Assembly (NCBI RefSeq): GCF_036227485.1
Contig: NZ_CP109479.1
Coordinates: 10,044,001 to 10,108,000, forward strand
Length of the DNA stretch: 64,000 nucleotides
Source: Streptomyces sp. NBC_01451
GTDB taxonomy: Bacteria; Actinomycetota; Actinomycetes; Streptomycetales; Streptomycetaceae
Direction: 5' to 3'
Positions 56,700 to 64,000 of the stretch are shown here, piece after piece (position 1 is the first letter of the stretch; every line of letters begins with the position of its first letter). Both the position numbers and the translations under genes were made by a program. The notes below the pieces were generated by a model that was not told the DNA's origin, did no database searches, and saw only the letters and a program-made list of their open reading frames with translations.

Positions 56700-57430
56700 C
56701 GCACCGTTCCCAGGGAGGCTGAACGTTGAACTCAGACGTCATCCGCTTATCGATCACGGGGACGTGGAGATCGACCGGCAGCACACCGACACGCACGGCG
56801 CCTCCATCGTCGAGTTCGCCTTCGCCCACATGCTCGGCTTCAACCTGCTCCCCAGGCTGAAGAACGTCGCCTCGGCGCGGCTGTACCGGTCGGCGGCCGG
56901 AGAGGACGAGAAGTGGCCGCACCTGGCGCCGGTGCTGTCGACCAAGACGATCGACTGGGACCTGATCCGCCAGCAGTACGAGCAGATCGTGAAGTACACC
57001 ACTGCCCTGCGCTTGGGCACTGCCGAGGCTGAGCAGGTCCTGCGTCGCTTCACCCCGCGGCGGGCCCAAGCACCCCACTTATCGCGCGATTGAGGAACTC
57101 GGGCGGGCAGTGCGTACGGCTTTCATCTGCGACTACCTCGCCGACGCCGACCTGCGGCGCGAGATCAACGACGGGCTCCAGGTCGTGGAGAACTGGAACT
57201 CCGCCAACCACGACCTGTTCTACGGCAAGGACGGCGACCTGACCGGCTCCGACAAGGAGTCCCAGGGGGTGTCCATGCTCGCTCCGCACCTGTTCCAGTT
57301 CGCTCTGGTGCACGTCAACACCCTGCTCCTCCAGGACATCCTGAGCGAGGAGAAGTGGCAGAAGCGGCTCACCGACGCCGACCGGCGGGCCCTGTCCCCA
57401 CTGTTCTGGACCCACGTGAACCCCTATCTG
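56700..57430 (+). pseudogene. Tn3-family transposase TnpA, C-terminal fragment with frameshift
   Basis: Reads HTDTHGASIVEFAFAHMLGF and LLPRLKNVASARLYR, then [20 protein letters not shown]; one extra C near 57050 moves the continuation to another frame ([20 protein letters not shown], then NGLQ-like [20 protein letters not shown] with the catalytic Glu region, [23 protein letters not shown]). The true C-terminus after NPY is replaced by unrelated sequence near 57430. TnpA is about 990 residues; some 240 remain. Confidence 0.85.
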
Positions 57431-57593
57431 GACGAATCCCGTGCGCGGGTGCGGCTCAACTTCAAGTGCACCCTGATCAGACTGGCTCGGACTCCTGCCG
57501 CCTCCAGGTCACCGAGGTCGAGCATCGGGCCCGCAGGATCGGGAGCCGACCGGGCCGCTCTCCCCGGCGGAGCGCGGTGGTGCCGTCCCGTGG

Positions 57594-58110
57594 TCACCGA
57601 CGTGACTGGTCCTCGCCGTGGCGCTGATCGTCGAGGCGGACAGTCAGGTCGGGCCAGTGTTCGGACCACCGAGCCGGATCGCCCGCGGTCAACGACCACC
57701 GCGAACGCAGGGTTTCGTCCGGCAGGAAGCGGACGCAGGTCCCTGTGGTCTCGTCGGCTTCGACGGGCTGCAGATCGGTCACCGGGACGCCGTGCTCATA
57801 GCGCTGGCTCCAGGATCCGTTGAGGCGGCGGTTGGTATGAATCAGCCACTCGCTGAGCGCTGCGACGACGGACATGCCGCGACGTGGATGTCCGTCCGGA
57901 AGCCGCTCCGCCTCCGGGAGGTCGAAGAACCGCAGATCCTTCGTGGCCATGACCGGCTTCTTCACCACCTGGCCGTGCTCGTCGACCCGAGTGTCGGTTC
58001 CCCGGCCGTCATCCTTCACCGACACCGAGCCGTCGGTGTGCAGTTTGACCACACACAGTCCGCCGCCCCGGCTCGCTGCCTCGTCAGCGGCGTAAGTAGC
58101 TGTTGTCTTT
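57594..58110 (-). pseudogene. GyrB/ParE-like ATPase, 5'-truncated
   Basis: A GHKL ATPase fragment related to gyrase B: DEAASRGGGLCVVKLHTDGS, VSVKDDGRGTDTRVDE (the DxGxG ATP motif), RRGMSVVAALSEWLIHTNRR and [14 protein letters not shown]. Streptomyces carry stand-alone short proteins of this kind (about 200-220 residues) lacking the TOPRIM domain. Here the first 40 or so residues, including the Asn-box helix, are cut off near 58100. The frame runs on upstream through unrelated sequence. Confidence 0.65.
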
Positions 58111-58621
58111 TCGGACTTGAGGACTGCGATTCCGCTGGTCGGGCATAGGGTCGGCGATTCCGTGGGAGTTGTGGCCTGTCGTGCTGTCGTTGCCCGGGAG
58201 GTTGTGGATGCCGTCGGTGGTTGGGCTGTTGGAACAGCGTGAGCTGGGTGCTCGCCGTCGTGTTGACGAGCTGCGGGAGGAGGCCGACCGCGTCCAGGCC
58301 GAGTTGGCCGTGGCCGAGCGGGAATGGAAGGAGTGGGCCATCGCCCGCTCGCGGGTCGGCGAGGTGCTGGCCCCCGTGGACGAGAGCGGGCAGGACCCCG
58401 CCCGGGCCGAGGGGACCGCGCCGGCTGCCGAGGAGCAGTCCGGAAAGACGCCGCAGCTGCCGGAGGCAGCGAAGACGAAGTCGCAGGTTCCAGTGTGGCG
58501 TGAGGGCCTTTCCTGGTCGGTGCTCTCGGCCGACTACCAGCGCATCCTGAGGGCACTCGCGGACCGGTGTCGGCGTACTCTCCCTTCGGGCCGGGCCTGT
58601 ACGTTTGAACGTCCCCAGTTG

Positions 58622-59392
58622 TTAGGCCACTTCGTTCTCCCGCTCGATGGCCTGGAGGCGGTTCTTGAGCCGGTAGCTCGGGCCGTTGATCGCGATCACT
58701 TCGCAGTGGTGCAGGAGGCGGTCGAGGATCGCGGTGGCGAGGACCTCGTCGCCGAAGACCTGTCCCCATTCGCTGAAGGTCTTGTTCGAGGTCAGGATGA
58801 TGGAGCCCTTCTCGTAGCGCTTGGAGATGACCTGGAAGACCAGGTTCGCCTCGGCGCGTTCGAGGGGCTGGTAGCCCACCTCATCGATCACAAGGACGCT
58901 CGGCCGCAGGTAGGTGCCGAGTTTGTTGACCAGTCGGCCTGCCGCTTCGGCGGCCTTCAGGTTGCGGACCATGTCGTCGAGGCTGGTGAAGTAGATCGAG
59001 TAGCCGGCCCGGCAGGCCGCGACCGCGAGAGCGACGGCGATATGTGTCTTTCCGACCCCGGGCGGCCCCAGCAGCGCGGCGTTCGCTTTGCCGTCGACGA
59101 AGGAGAGGCTGGCGAGGTCTTTGACCTTGCGAGGGTCGAGCTCGGGCTGGAACGAGAAGTCGTACTCGTCCAGCGTCTTGTGGTGCGGCAGCTTCGACAG
59201 CCGCAGGCCCTGGCGGAAGCGGCGGTCGTCGCGGACGGCGAGTTCTTCGGACAGGACCAGGTCGAGGAAGTCGAGGTAGCCCATCTTCGCCTCGTCGGCC
59301 CGGCGGGCGTATTCGTTGATGGTCTCTGCCAGGTGGGGGAGGCCGAGCTTGCCGGCCGTGGTGCGGATGCGGTTGCCGGTCAGCTCACTCAA
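58622..59392 (-). CDS. istB: IS21 helper ATPase IstB
   Basis: A 256-residue AAA+ ATPase of the DnaC/IstB type: Walker A LLGPPGVGKTHIAVAL at about 109-124, Walker B VLVIDEVGYQPL, sensor-1 IILTSNKTFSEWGQ, and the C-terminal ILDRLLHHCEVIAINGPSYR. It assembles on DNA and presents the target to IstA. Overlaps the end of istA by four bases. Full length. Confidence 0.96.
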   Translation of the reverse strand: MSELTGNRIRTTAGKLGLPHLAETINEYARRADEAKMGYLDFLDLVLSEELAVRDDRRFRQGLRLSKLPHHKTLDEYDFSFQPELDPRKVKDLASLSFVDGKANAALLGPPGVGKTHIAVALAVAACRAGYSIYFTSLDDMVRNLKAAEAAGRLVNKLGTYLRPSVLVIDEVGYQPLERAEANLVFQVISKRYEKGSIILTSNKTFSEWGQVFGDEVLATAILDRLLHHCEVIAINGPSYRLKNRLQAIERENEVA

Positions 59393-60828
59393 GACGACTC
59401 CTTCGTCGTGGAGTTGGTGGTGAAGGGCCGGGTGCCGGTCAGTTCGTCATAGACCGACAGCGGCCGCCTCCCGACCTCGATCTGGGTTGCAGCGGCCCGG
59501 TTCAACAGGGCCTGCAACGGCCCGATGCGACCGGACGCGGAGGACTCGCTCCGCGGTGGTGGCGGCTCGTCGCCCGTCGTGGTGCGGCGGTTCTTGCCGG
59601 TCGGCAGGCCGTCCCAGTGCTCATCCTGCTTGACAACCACGCCGCGGCCGACCGCCCGCGGATGGCTGGACAGCAATGTCTCGCCGCTGGCATCGGGGAC
59701 GGTCGTGTGCAGCATGACCTGGGATTTCGTCGCTCTGATCTCCACCAGCTGACGCGGGCGGACCTTGCGGGCGGGCACCGAGTAGAGGTTTCCGCCGAAC
59801 GCGACCAGACAGTCCTTGCCGACCGGCCGCAGATGCCGCTCGGCCACCAGATAGGGCGAGGATGGCAACGGCTTGAGGGCGGCGTGATCCCGGGCGGCAC
59901 GGTGTCCAATGACCTCGTGGTGGGTGGCGTGGGTGCGGGCGCGTCGCTGCGGCACCCACGCCATGAACGCGGCATCCAGCTCCTCGAGTGAGGAGAACGC
60001 CCGCCCGGCCAGCACGTGATCACGCACGATCAACACCTGGCGTTCGACCCGGCCCTTCCCGGTGGGCCGGTAGGCGGCCAGCACGTCGATGTCGAAGTCG
60101 TAGTGGCCGGCGAAACCGACCGCTTCCGGATGCAGCGGCACCGCCTCACCGGGAGCGACGTGCCGGCGCACGACGGTCTTGGTCCGGTCGTAGACGATCG
60201 ACATCGGCACCCCGCCGAAGTGCGCAAATGCCCGTCGGTGGCAGTCGAAGAAGGTCTGCAGGTCCTGGCTCGTGGTGAAGCAGCAGAACGGATCGCGCGA
60301 GTACGACAGCACCATATGGAACGAGTAGACCTTCGGGATTCCCAGGTGGGCGAGGATCTTGCCTTCATCGCCCCAGTCGACCTGAGCCTGGGCCCCGGGA
60401 ACCACCTCGAAGCGACGGTGCATACCCGCCAACTCCCGTGGCTCGATCCCCAGTTCACCCGCGATCCGCGGCCGGGCCTCCTGCAGATAGAGCTTGACCC
60501 GCTGGTAGTTGATCGTCGAGCCGTACTCCTTCACCAGGCGTTCGTGCACCACAGCGCCCTTGATGAGGATCTCTGCCCGCAGCATCGCGTCGATCAACGG
60601 GGCGACCTCGTCGACCACCTTCTTCCGGGGCCGGCCGTTCGACGTCCGCCTCGGCGGCACCGACGCCGCCGTGCTCGATAGATACTTGCGGACCGTCTTG
60701 CGGTCCAGCCCAGTCTCCTTGGCCACCTCGGTCAGACTGACCGCCCCTGACTCGACCAGAGCACGGAACCGCCGCAGTTCCAGCCAGCGCTGCGGGTCCA
60801 AAACCACCGCGTCACCACCCTCCGTCAC
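59389..60828 (-). CDS. istA: IS21 transposase IstA
   Basis: A 479-residue transposase. N-terminal helix-turn-helix SLTEVAKETGLDRKTVRKYL at about 31-50; retroviral-integrase-fold core with AQVDWGDEG (first Asp), MSIVYDRTKTVV (second Asp) and a Glu expected in the following helix; C-terminal beta-barrel segment CLVAFGGNLYSVPARKVRPR. GTG start. Complete for the family and first gene of the istAB operon. Confidence 0.96.
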   Translation of the reverse strand: MTEGGDAVVLDPQRWLELRRFRALVESGAVSLTEVAKETGLDRKTVRKYLSSTAASVPPRRTSNGRPRKKVVDEVAPLIDAMLRAEILIKGAVVHERLVKEYGSTINYQRVKLYLQEARPRIAGELGIEPRELAGMHRRFEVVPGAQAQVDWGDEGKILAHLGIPKVYSFHMVLSYSRDPFCCFTTSQDLQTFFDCHRRAFAHFGGVPMSIVYDRTKTVVRRHVAPGEAVPLHPEAVGFAGHYDFDIDVLAAYRPTGKGRVERQVLIVRDHVLAGRAFSSLEELDAAFMAWVPQRRARTHATHHEVIGHRAARDHAALKPLPSSPYLVAERHLRPVGKDCLVAFGGNLYSVPARKVRPRQLVEIRATKSQVMLHTTVPDASGETLLSSHPRAVGRGVVVKQDEHWDGLPTGKNRRTTTGDEPPPPRSESSASGRIGPLQALLNRAAATQIEVGRRPLSVYDELTGTRPFTTNSTTKESS

Positions 60829-61086
60829 CCTTCACCGGACGAGCAGAAGAGTGCCGGGCACCACGATTCACCGCACCATCAAGCGTCCCTTTTCACTCGT
60901 ACGCGACCGGGGACGATCGTGTGTACGCCGACAACCGGGTCCGGCTCCATCAAGGGCCGCTGACCTGCCGGGAGATGGCCGCGGTGTTCGGCATGGACGT
61001 GGTGCCGGCACGGGTGGAGGCACTGCGGTCGAAGGCGAAACGCCTGGTCGCGCGGGGCTGGCTGGCCGAGCCCGCGCCGGGCCGGT

Positions 61087-61545
61087 TCACGCTCGCTGGG
61101 GGTGTGGCCGGGCCAGGCGGCGGGTCATGAGCAGGGTCATCGACCAGTAGATCATCGCCTCGGCGCTGGTGGTGCGGCGTTCGTAGTCGCGTGCCAGGCG
61201 GCGGGTGCGCATCAGGTGGGCGAAGAGGCGCTCGACGATCCACCGTTTGGGCAGGACCACGAAGCCGCGCATGTCGTCGCTGCGTCTGACGATCGCCAGG
61301 ACCAGGGCGAGCGCGGTGAGGCAGTGGGCGATGAGGCTGCCGGTGTAGCCGCCGTCGGCCCAGACCAGCTCCAACCGGTGGTGCGCGTCGGTGACTTGCC
61401 GCAGCAGGACCTGGGCGGCGGTGCGGTCGCCGACATCCGCGGCGGTGACCATCACGCCCAGCAGCAGGCCGAGCGTGTCGACCACGACGTGCCGTTTGCG
61501 GCCGTTATCTTGAGCTGGTGTGACCTGTGGCCTGCTGACCTGGGG
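61087..61545 (-). pseudogene. IS5-like transposase, C-terminal two thirds
   Basis: Reads GRKRHVVVDTLGLLLGVMV, LRQVTDAHHRLELVWADGGY (second catalytic Asp), LPKRWIVERLFAHLMRTRRL (Glu region) and ARDYERRTTSAEAMIYWSM, ending LARPHPQRA. The N-terminal helix-turn-helix and first Asp are missing; the break is near 61545, 35 bases from the end of the DUF6262 gene. Related to the smaller relic at 26500-26690. Its end overlaps the interrupted coiled-coil gene tail to tail. Confidence 0.8.
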
Positions 61546-64000
61546 TGATGTGTGGTGGACGTTGTCCTCGACGCTCCTGTCAGCAGGGTCCGATGACGGA
61601 GGAAGACTTCTTTTTCGGCGTGTCGCCGGGGTGGCGGGGCAGGTCGGCGGTGCGTCGTTCCCCGAGCGCGAGGGCGAGTGCCTCGCGCAACTCCCTGTTT
61701 TCGGCTTCCAGTTGCCGGTTGCGCTTGGTGGCGGCTTCCAAACGTCGCAGTAGAGAGGCGTCGGAGGCCCGTTGCCGGTCGGGAACGGGCCGCGTCGCGG
61801 GGACGCGGTGCCGGGCCCGGAGGCGTTCGATCTCGGCTCTCAGGTCCGGCTGGTTGTAGAGCCAGGACCGGGAGACGCCCGCTTCTCGGGCGACGGTCTC
61901 GAAGGTGATCGTGGTGCCGGTGGCGTCCATCCGCCGCAGGGCGGAGACTGCCCGTCGGCGGGTCGCCGCGGACCGGCGACGGGCCGCGGCGACGATCAGT
62001 TGAGAGTTGTCGGCCGGCATCCGCGGCCTCCTCGACTTCGTCCTGGCCGTCCTCCAGCTCGTGGATCATGCGGTCGAGGTTGTCGGCGACCTGCTGGTTC
62101 ATCTCGGCGACGCGGGTGTGCCCGCAGCCGGTGGCGTTGTCGATCAGCGTCAGGGTGCGGGTGTGCTGATCGCGGAGTTCGGGCAGGAACTCGGGCCCGG
62201 TGAGGAAGACCGGGCAGGTCAGGCAGGCGTTCGCATGAGGGCAGGTCTTCTGGACAGGCAGCCCGCAGTAGCCGTTTGGCAGGGTCTGGGTGGCGACGCC
62301 GTAGCGGGTCTTGGCCCATTGCGCCTGACCGAGCGGCCCGTTGACGTCGAGGGAGACGTGCTCGCCCTTGATGTTGACCTTCATTGCCGCTTCCCAGCGG
62401 CGCCGGACGGTCTGGTCGGTGATCCGCGCGTAATGGGCGGTCATCCGTGACGATTCGTGATCGAGGAGAACCCGTACGACTTCCTGAGGGACGTCCCGAT
62501 TGATCAGCCGGCAGGCGAACGTGTGCCGCCACTGATGGGGCGTCAAGCGGACGGGGCGGCCATGCTCGTTGTGAATGTCGCAGGTCGCCAGCCAGCGGCG
62601 GAGCATCTGCCGGTAGCTGCCGTCGGACATCCGCAGCCGTCCCGAGGCGTTTGCGTGTGGCCGGGGGAAGAGGACGCCGGTGCCCTGGGGCCAGCGTTGA
62701 AGGACCCGCTGTTGATGGTCACGGATGGCCTGCTCGAGCTCCTCGTCGATCGGGACGGCTGCCTCGCGCTTCATCTTGGTGTTGAAATACCGCAGGTAGG
62801 GGGCGTCTTGGCCGTCGTGGAGGAGGCAGTCGAAGTCCAGGCAGATGACGCTGGAGATCCGCAGACCGCCGCGGATGAGGATGAGTGTGATCAGGCGGCC
62901 GGACGGGTTGTCCCAGCGGTCCAGGTTGTCCTCGGATTCGACCTGGGCCATGACGTGCTCGGCCAGCCGCCGGGAGACCGTGGCGGCCGGCTCCGGCGGG
63001 ATGTCGCCGGGATAGAACGCGGCGGTTCCTGGCAGAGAGTCGTCCCAGCGGTGTTGCCGGATGGCCTGGAAGAACAGGTTCAGGTTGCTGATCCGGCCCT
63101 TCTTCAGACCGTGTCCGCCAGGCTGGGAAGCGACGTGAGCGAGATGACGTTCCAGCAGCGGCCGGCTGATGTCGGCGAGACGGCCGACGCCGACGTGTGC
63201 GAGGAAGTCGCCGAAGCAGACCAGCGCGTCCAGGCCGGTGTGGGCCGCGGTGGTGCTCAGCCCGCTGGTCAGCCTCAGCCGCAGCCATCGTTTGGCCAAG
63301 TCACGCAGCCACAGCTGTCCGATGCGCTCGAAGTGCAGCCGGACTCGTGGTCTGGGGGCGGTGGCGGTGGCCGGGGTGGTGATGCCCGGGAGCCGCTCCA
63401 GCCGCCATACATCCTTCGGAAACTCACTCTCCCAGCCTGTGCCGTCGCGCAAGACCTCGACGGCGTCACGGACCTCGATCAGGAAGAGCACCGGCTCACG
63501 GACCCGGCCCGAGGCCGCGTCGTGCCGCCATTGCTCTTCTGTGAGGTCGAGCAGGGAGGACACATCGGCGGCTCGGGCGAGCCGGACGGCCTGTGCCACG
63601 ATGCGGGGCGGTGTCGTGCGGCGGTGGGCGTCGGCCCGGCACTGCAGCCCGTACTGAAATTCCAAGGTCAGCTGGCGGGGCAGGTCGCGCAGGTCGATGT
63701 GCGGGCTGCCGGTCAACTCGCAGTCCGTGACGAACCGTTCAGGATCCGGGCGGCCGGCGTTCGTCCACCGCTCGTGATGACTGCGGCAGAAGATCTTCTG
63801 CGGACCCTCCGCCCACAGGGTGCAGAACGACAGTCGGCACTCGGCCGGCCCGGCATCGGGCACGATCAGATTCGGCGCATCCCAGACGTCCGGACTGGGC
63901 CGTCCGGCCCGAACCCACCGGTCATAGTGCTTGCAGCACAAGCCCTTGCCGAAGTTCCCGTAGCGGCAACCGGCGATCTTGCAGACCGACAGGGCCTGGC
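61452..64000 (-). CDS. Tn554-like tyrosine recombinase (TnpB type), N-terminus outside window
   Basis: A site-specific recombinase entering from the right edge; the frame is open to base 64000. The N-terminal part has two zinc-finger-like repeats (CKIAGC...CCKHYDRW and CRLSFC...CRSHHERW). A SAM-like core-binding region precedes the catalytic domain: GLRISSVICLDFD (Arg), LTPHQWRHTFACRL (HxxR), VLLDHESSRMTAHYARI (His and nucleophile Tyr). Cys-rich CPHANACLTCPVF follows. Homology ends near 62010 at EVEEAADAGRQL, but the frame continues to 61452 through the DUF6262 gene and IS5 fragment, so the natural stop seems lost. Confidence 0.85.
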   Translation of the reverse strand, partial: QALSVCKIAGCRYGNFGKGLCCKHYDRWVRAGRPSPDVWDAPNLIVPDAGPAECRLSFCTLWAEGPQKIFCRSHHERWTNAGRPDPERFVTDCELTGSPHIDLRDLPRQLTLEFQYGLQCRADAHRRTTPPRIVAQAVRLARAADVSSLLDLTEEQWRHDAASGRVREPVLFLIEVRDAVEVLRDGTGWESEFPKDVWRLERLPGITTPATATAPRPRVRLHFERIGQLWLRDLAKRWLRLRLTSGLSTTAAHTGLDALVCFGDFLAHVGVGRLADISRPLLERHLAHVASQPGGHGLKKGRISNLNLFFQAIRQHRWDDSLPGTAAFYPGDIPPEPAATVSRRLAEHVMAQVESEDNLDRWDNPSGRLITLILIRGGLRISSVICLDFDCLLHDGQDAPYLRYFNTKMKREAAVPIDEELEQAIRDHQQRVLQRWPQGTGVLFPRPHANASGRLRMSDGSYRQMLRRWLATCDIHNEHGRPVRLTPHQWRHTFACRLINRDVPQEVVRVLLDHESSRMTAHYARITDQTVRRRWEAAMKVNIKGEHVSLDVNGPLGQAQWAKTRYGVATQTLPNGYCGLPVQKTCPHANACLTCPVFLTGPEFLPELRDQHTRTLTLIDNATGCGHTRVAEMNQQVADNLDRMIHELEDGQDEVEEAADAGRQLSTDRRRGPSPVRGDPPTGSLRPAADGRHRHHDHLRDRRPRSGRLPVLALQPAGPESRDRTPPGPAPRPRDAARSRPATGLRRLSTATFGSRHQAQPATGSRKQGVARGTRPRARGTTHRRPAPPPRRHAEKEVFLRHRTLLTGASRTTSTTHHPRSAGHRSHQLKITAANGTSWSTRSACCWA
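61580..62020 (-). CDS. DUF6262-family (TnpC-like) transposition accessory protein
   Basis: A 146-residue protein: ATRRRAVSALRRMDATGTTI, a helix-turn-helix TFETVAREAGVSRSWLYNQP at about 39-58, then a coiled coil RLEAATKRNRQLEAENRELR and a Lys/Ser-rich tail. Such proteins follow the tyrosine recombinases of Tn554-like elements, where TnpC guides orientation and frequency of transposition. Here its start lies inside the end of the recombinase frame, consistent with that gene order. The ATG gives MPADNSQL, the usual start. Confidence 0.85.
   Translation of the reverse strand: MPADNSQLIVAAARRRSAATRRRAVSALRRMDATGTTITFETVAREAGVSRSWLYNQPDLRAEIERLRARHRVPATRPVPDRQRASDASLLRRLEAATKRNRQLEAENRELREALALALGERRTADLPRHPGDTPKKKSSSVIGPC

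Larger units (their letters stand above)
58568..60933 (-). mobile_element. Complete IS21-family insertion sequence
   Basis: 2,366 bases carrying istA and istB on the minus strand. The ends share the perfect terminal repeat TGTCGGCGTAC (left 58568-58578; right, inverted, 60923-60933). It is flanked by a 5-bp direct duplication ACCGG (58563-58567 and 60934-60938). Intact genes, perfect ends and an exact target duplication show a recent, probably still mobile copy. Confidence 0.93.
58208..61130 (+). pseudogene. Coiled-coil/winged-helix protein gene interrupted by IS21
   Basis: Two pieces of one gene. Left piece 58208-58567: GLLEQRELGARRRVDELREE and a long coiled coil, then GLSWSVLSADYQRILRALAD. 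Right piece 60939-61130: RLHQGPLTCREMAAVFGMDV, then VEALRSKAKRLVARGWLAEP and a stop. Removing the element and one target copy joins ADR directly to VRLHQ in the same frame, giving a protein of about 184 residues. The family is common beside transposases in Streptomyces; function unknown, the C-terminal half looks like a winged helix. Confidence 0.75.

Noticed and set aside
1..64000. CRISPR array
   Set aside because: I looked for regularly spaced direct repeats and found none; the only short tandem repeats are the GCGGT and CTGTCCTC runs near 30.1-31 kb.

Overview
High-GC actinobacterial DNA, very probably a Streptomyces chromosome, more likely an arm than the core. The signs are strong third-position GC bias, many GTG starts, ATGA/GTGA gene overlaps, MbtH-assisted NRPS genes, a SigE-type sigma factor, an AfsA-like relic, and a heavy load of broken insertion sequences.

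1-17.9 kb: the 3' part of a non-ribosomal peptide cluster. One very large NRPS enters from the left edge and ends in a reductase domain: (A)-T-E / C-T / C-A-T / C-A-T / C-A-T-R. It is followed by an MbtH protein, an asparagine-oxygenase-like Fe(II)/2-oxoglutarate enzyme, a diaminobutyrate-type aminotransferase and a terminator. The second module has no adenylation domain. My by-eye specificity codes suggest Ser, Asn-like, Asn-like for the last three modules. An aldo/keto reductase lies beyond on the other strand.

18.1-24.7 kb: the most interesting locus. Two translationally coupled genes encode an LCAT-like serine hydrolase and a 1,689-residue protein with a transglutaminase-like domain, a P-loop ATPase region and more than twenty helical repeats. 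The layout is that of an effector plus a STAND-type sensor, that is, a candidate NTP-dependent conflict or antiphage system.

24.8-38 kb: an accessory patchwork. It holds a GNAT enzyme, relics of IS256, ISAzo13-like, IS5-like and ISL3 elements, an AbiEii-type nucleotidyltransferase with its small partner, an FAD amine oxidase, a decayed AfsA homologue with a pentanucleotide repeat, a DUF4383 membrane protein, and a locus built around a B12-binding MerR regulator (SRPBCC, broken SDR, DUF2071).

39-45.8 kb: a Tat-exported tannase-like hydrolase, then a graveyard: a broken TOTE-type primase/helicase joined to an unrelated tail, fragments of a RecD-like helicase and an IS1182 transposase, an intact RHH/PIN toxin-antitoxin pair, and a candidate structured small RNA with its own terminator.

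45.9-56.1 kb: a SigE-family sigma factor with a coupled membrane partner; a WD40 protein broken by a stop and a frameshift; IS110 and DciA fragments; then a coherent seven-gene set: two-component system, acidic membrane protein, ApbE flavinyltransferase, ferric-reductase-like cytochrome b, NuoF-like flavoprotein and ferredoxin. It reads as a regulated membrane electron-transfer chain.

56.2-64 kb: mobile DNA. IS4-like and Tn3 fragments come first, then a GyrB-like fragment. A complete IS21 element (58,568-60,933, 5-bp target duplication) interrupts an otherwise in-frame gene. An IS5-like fragment and the end of a Tn554-like unit (DUF6262 protein plus a tyrosine recombinase running off the right edge) close the window.
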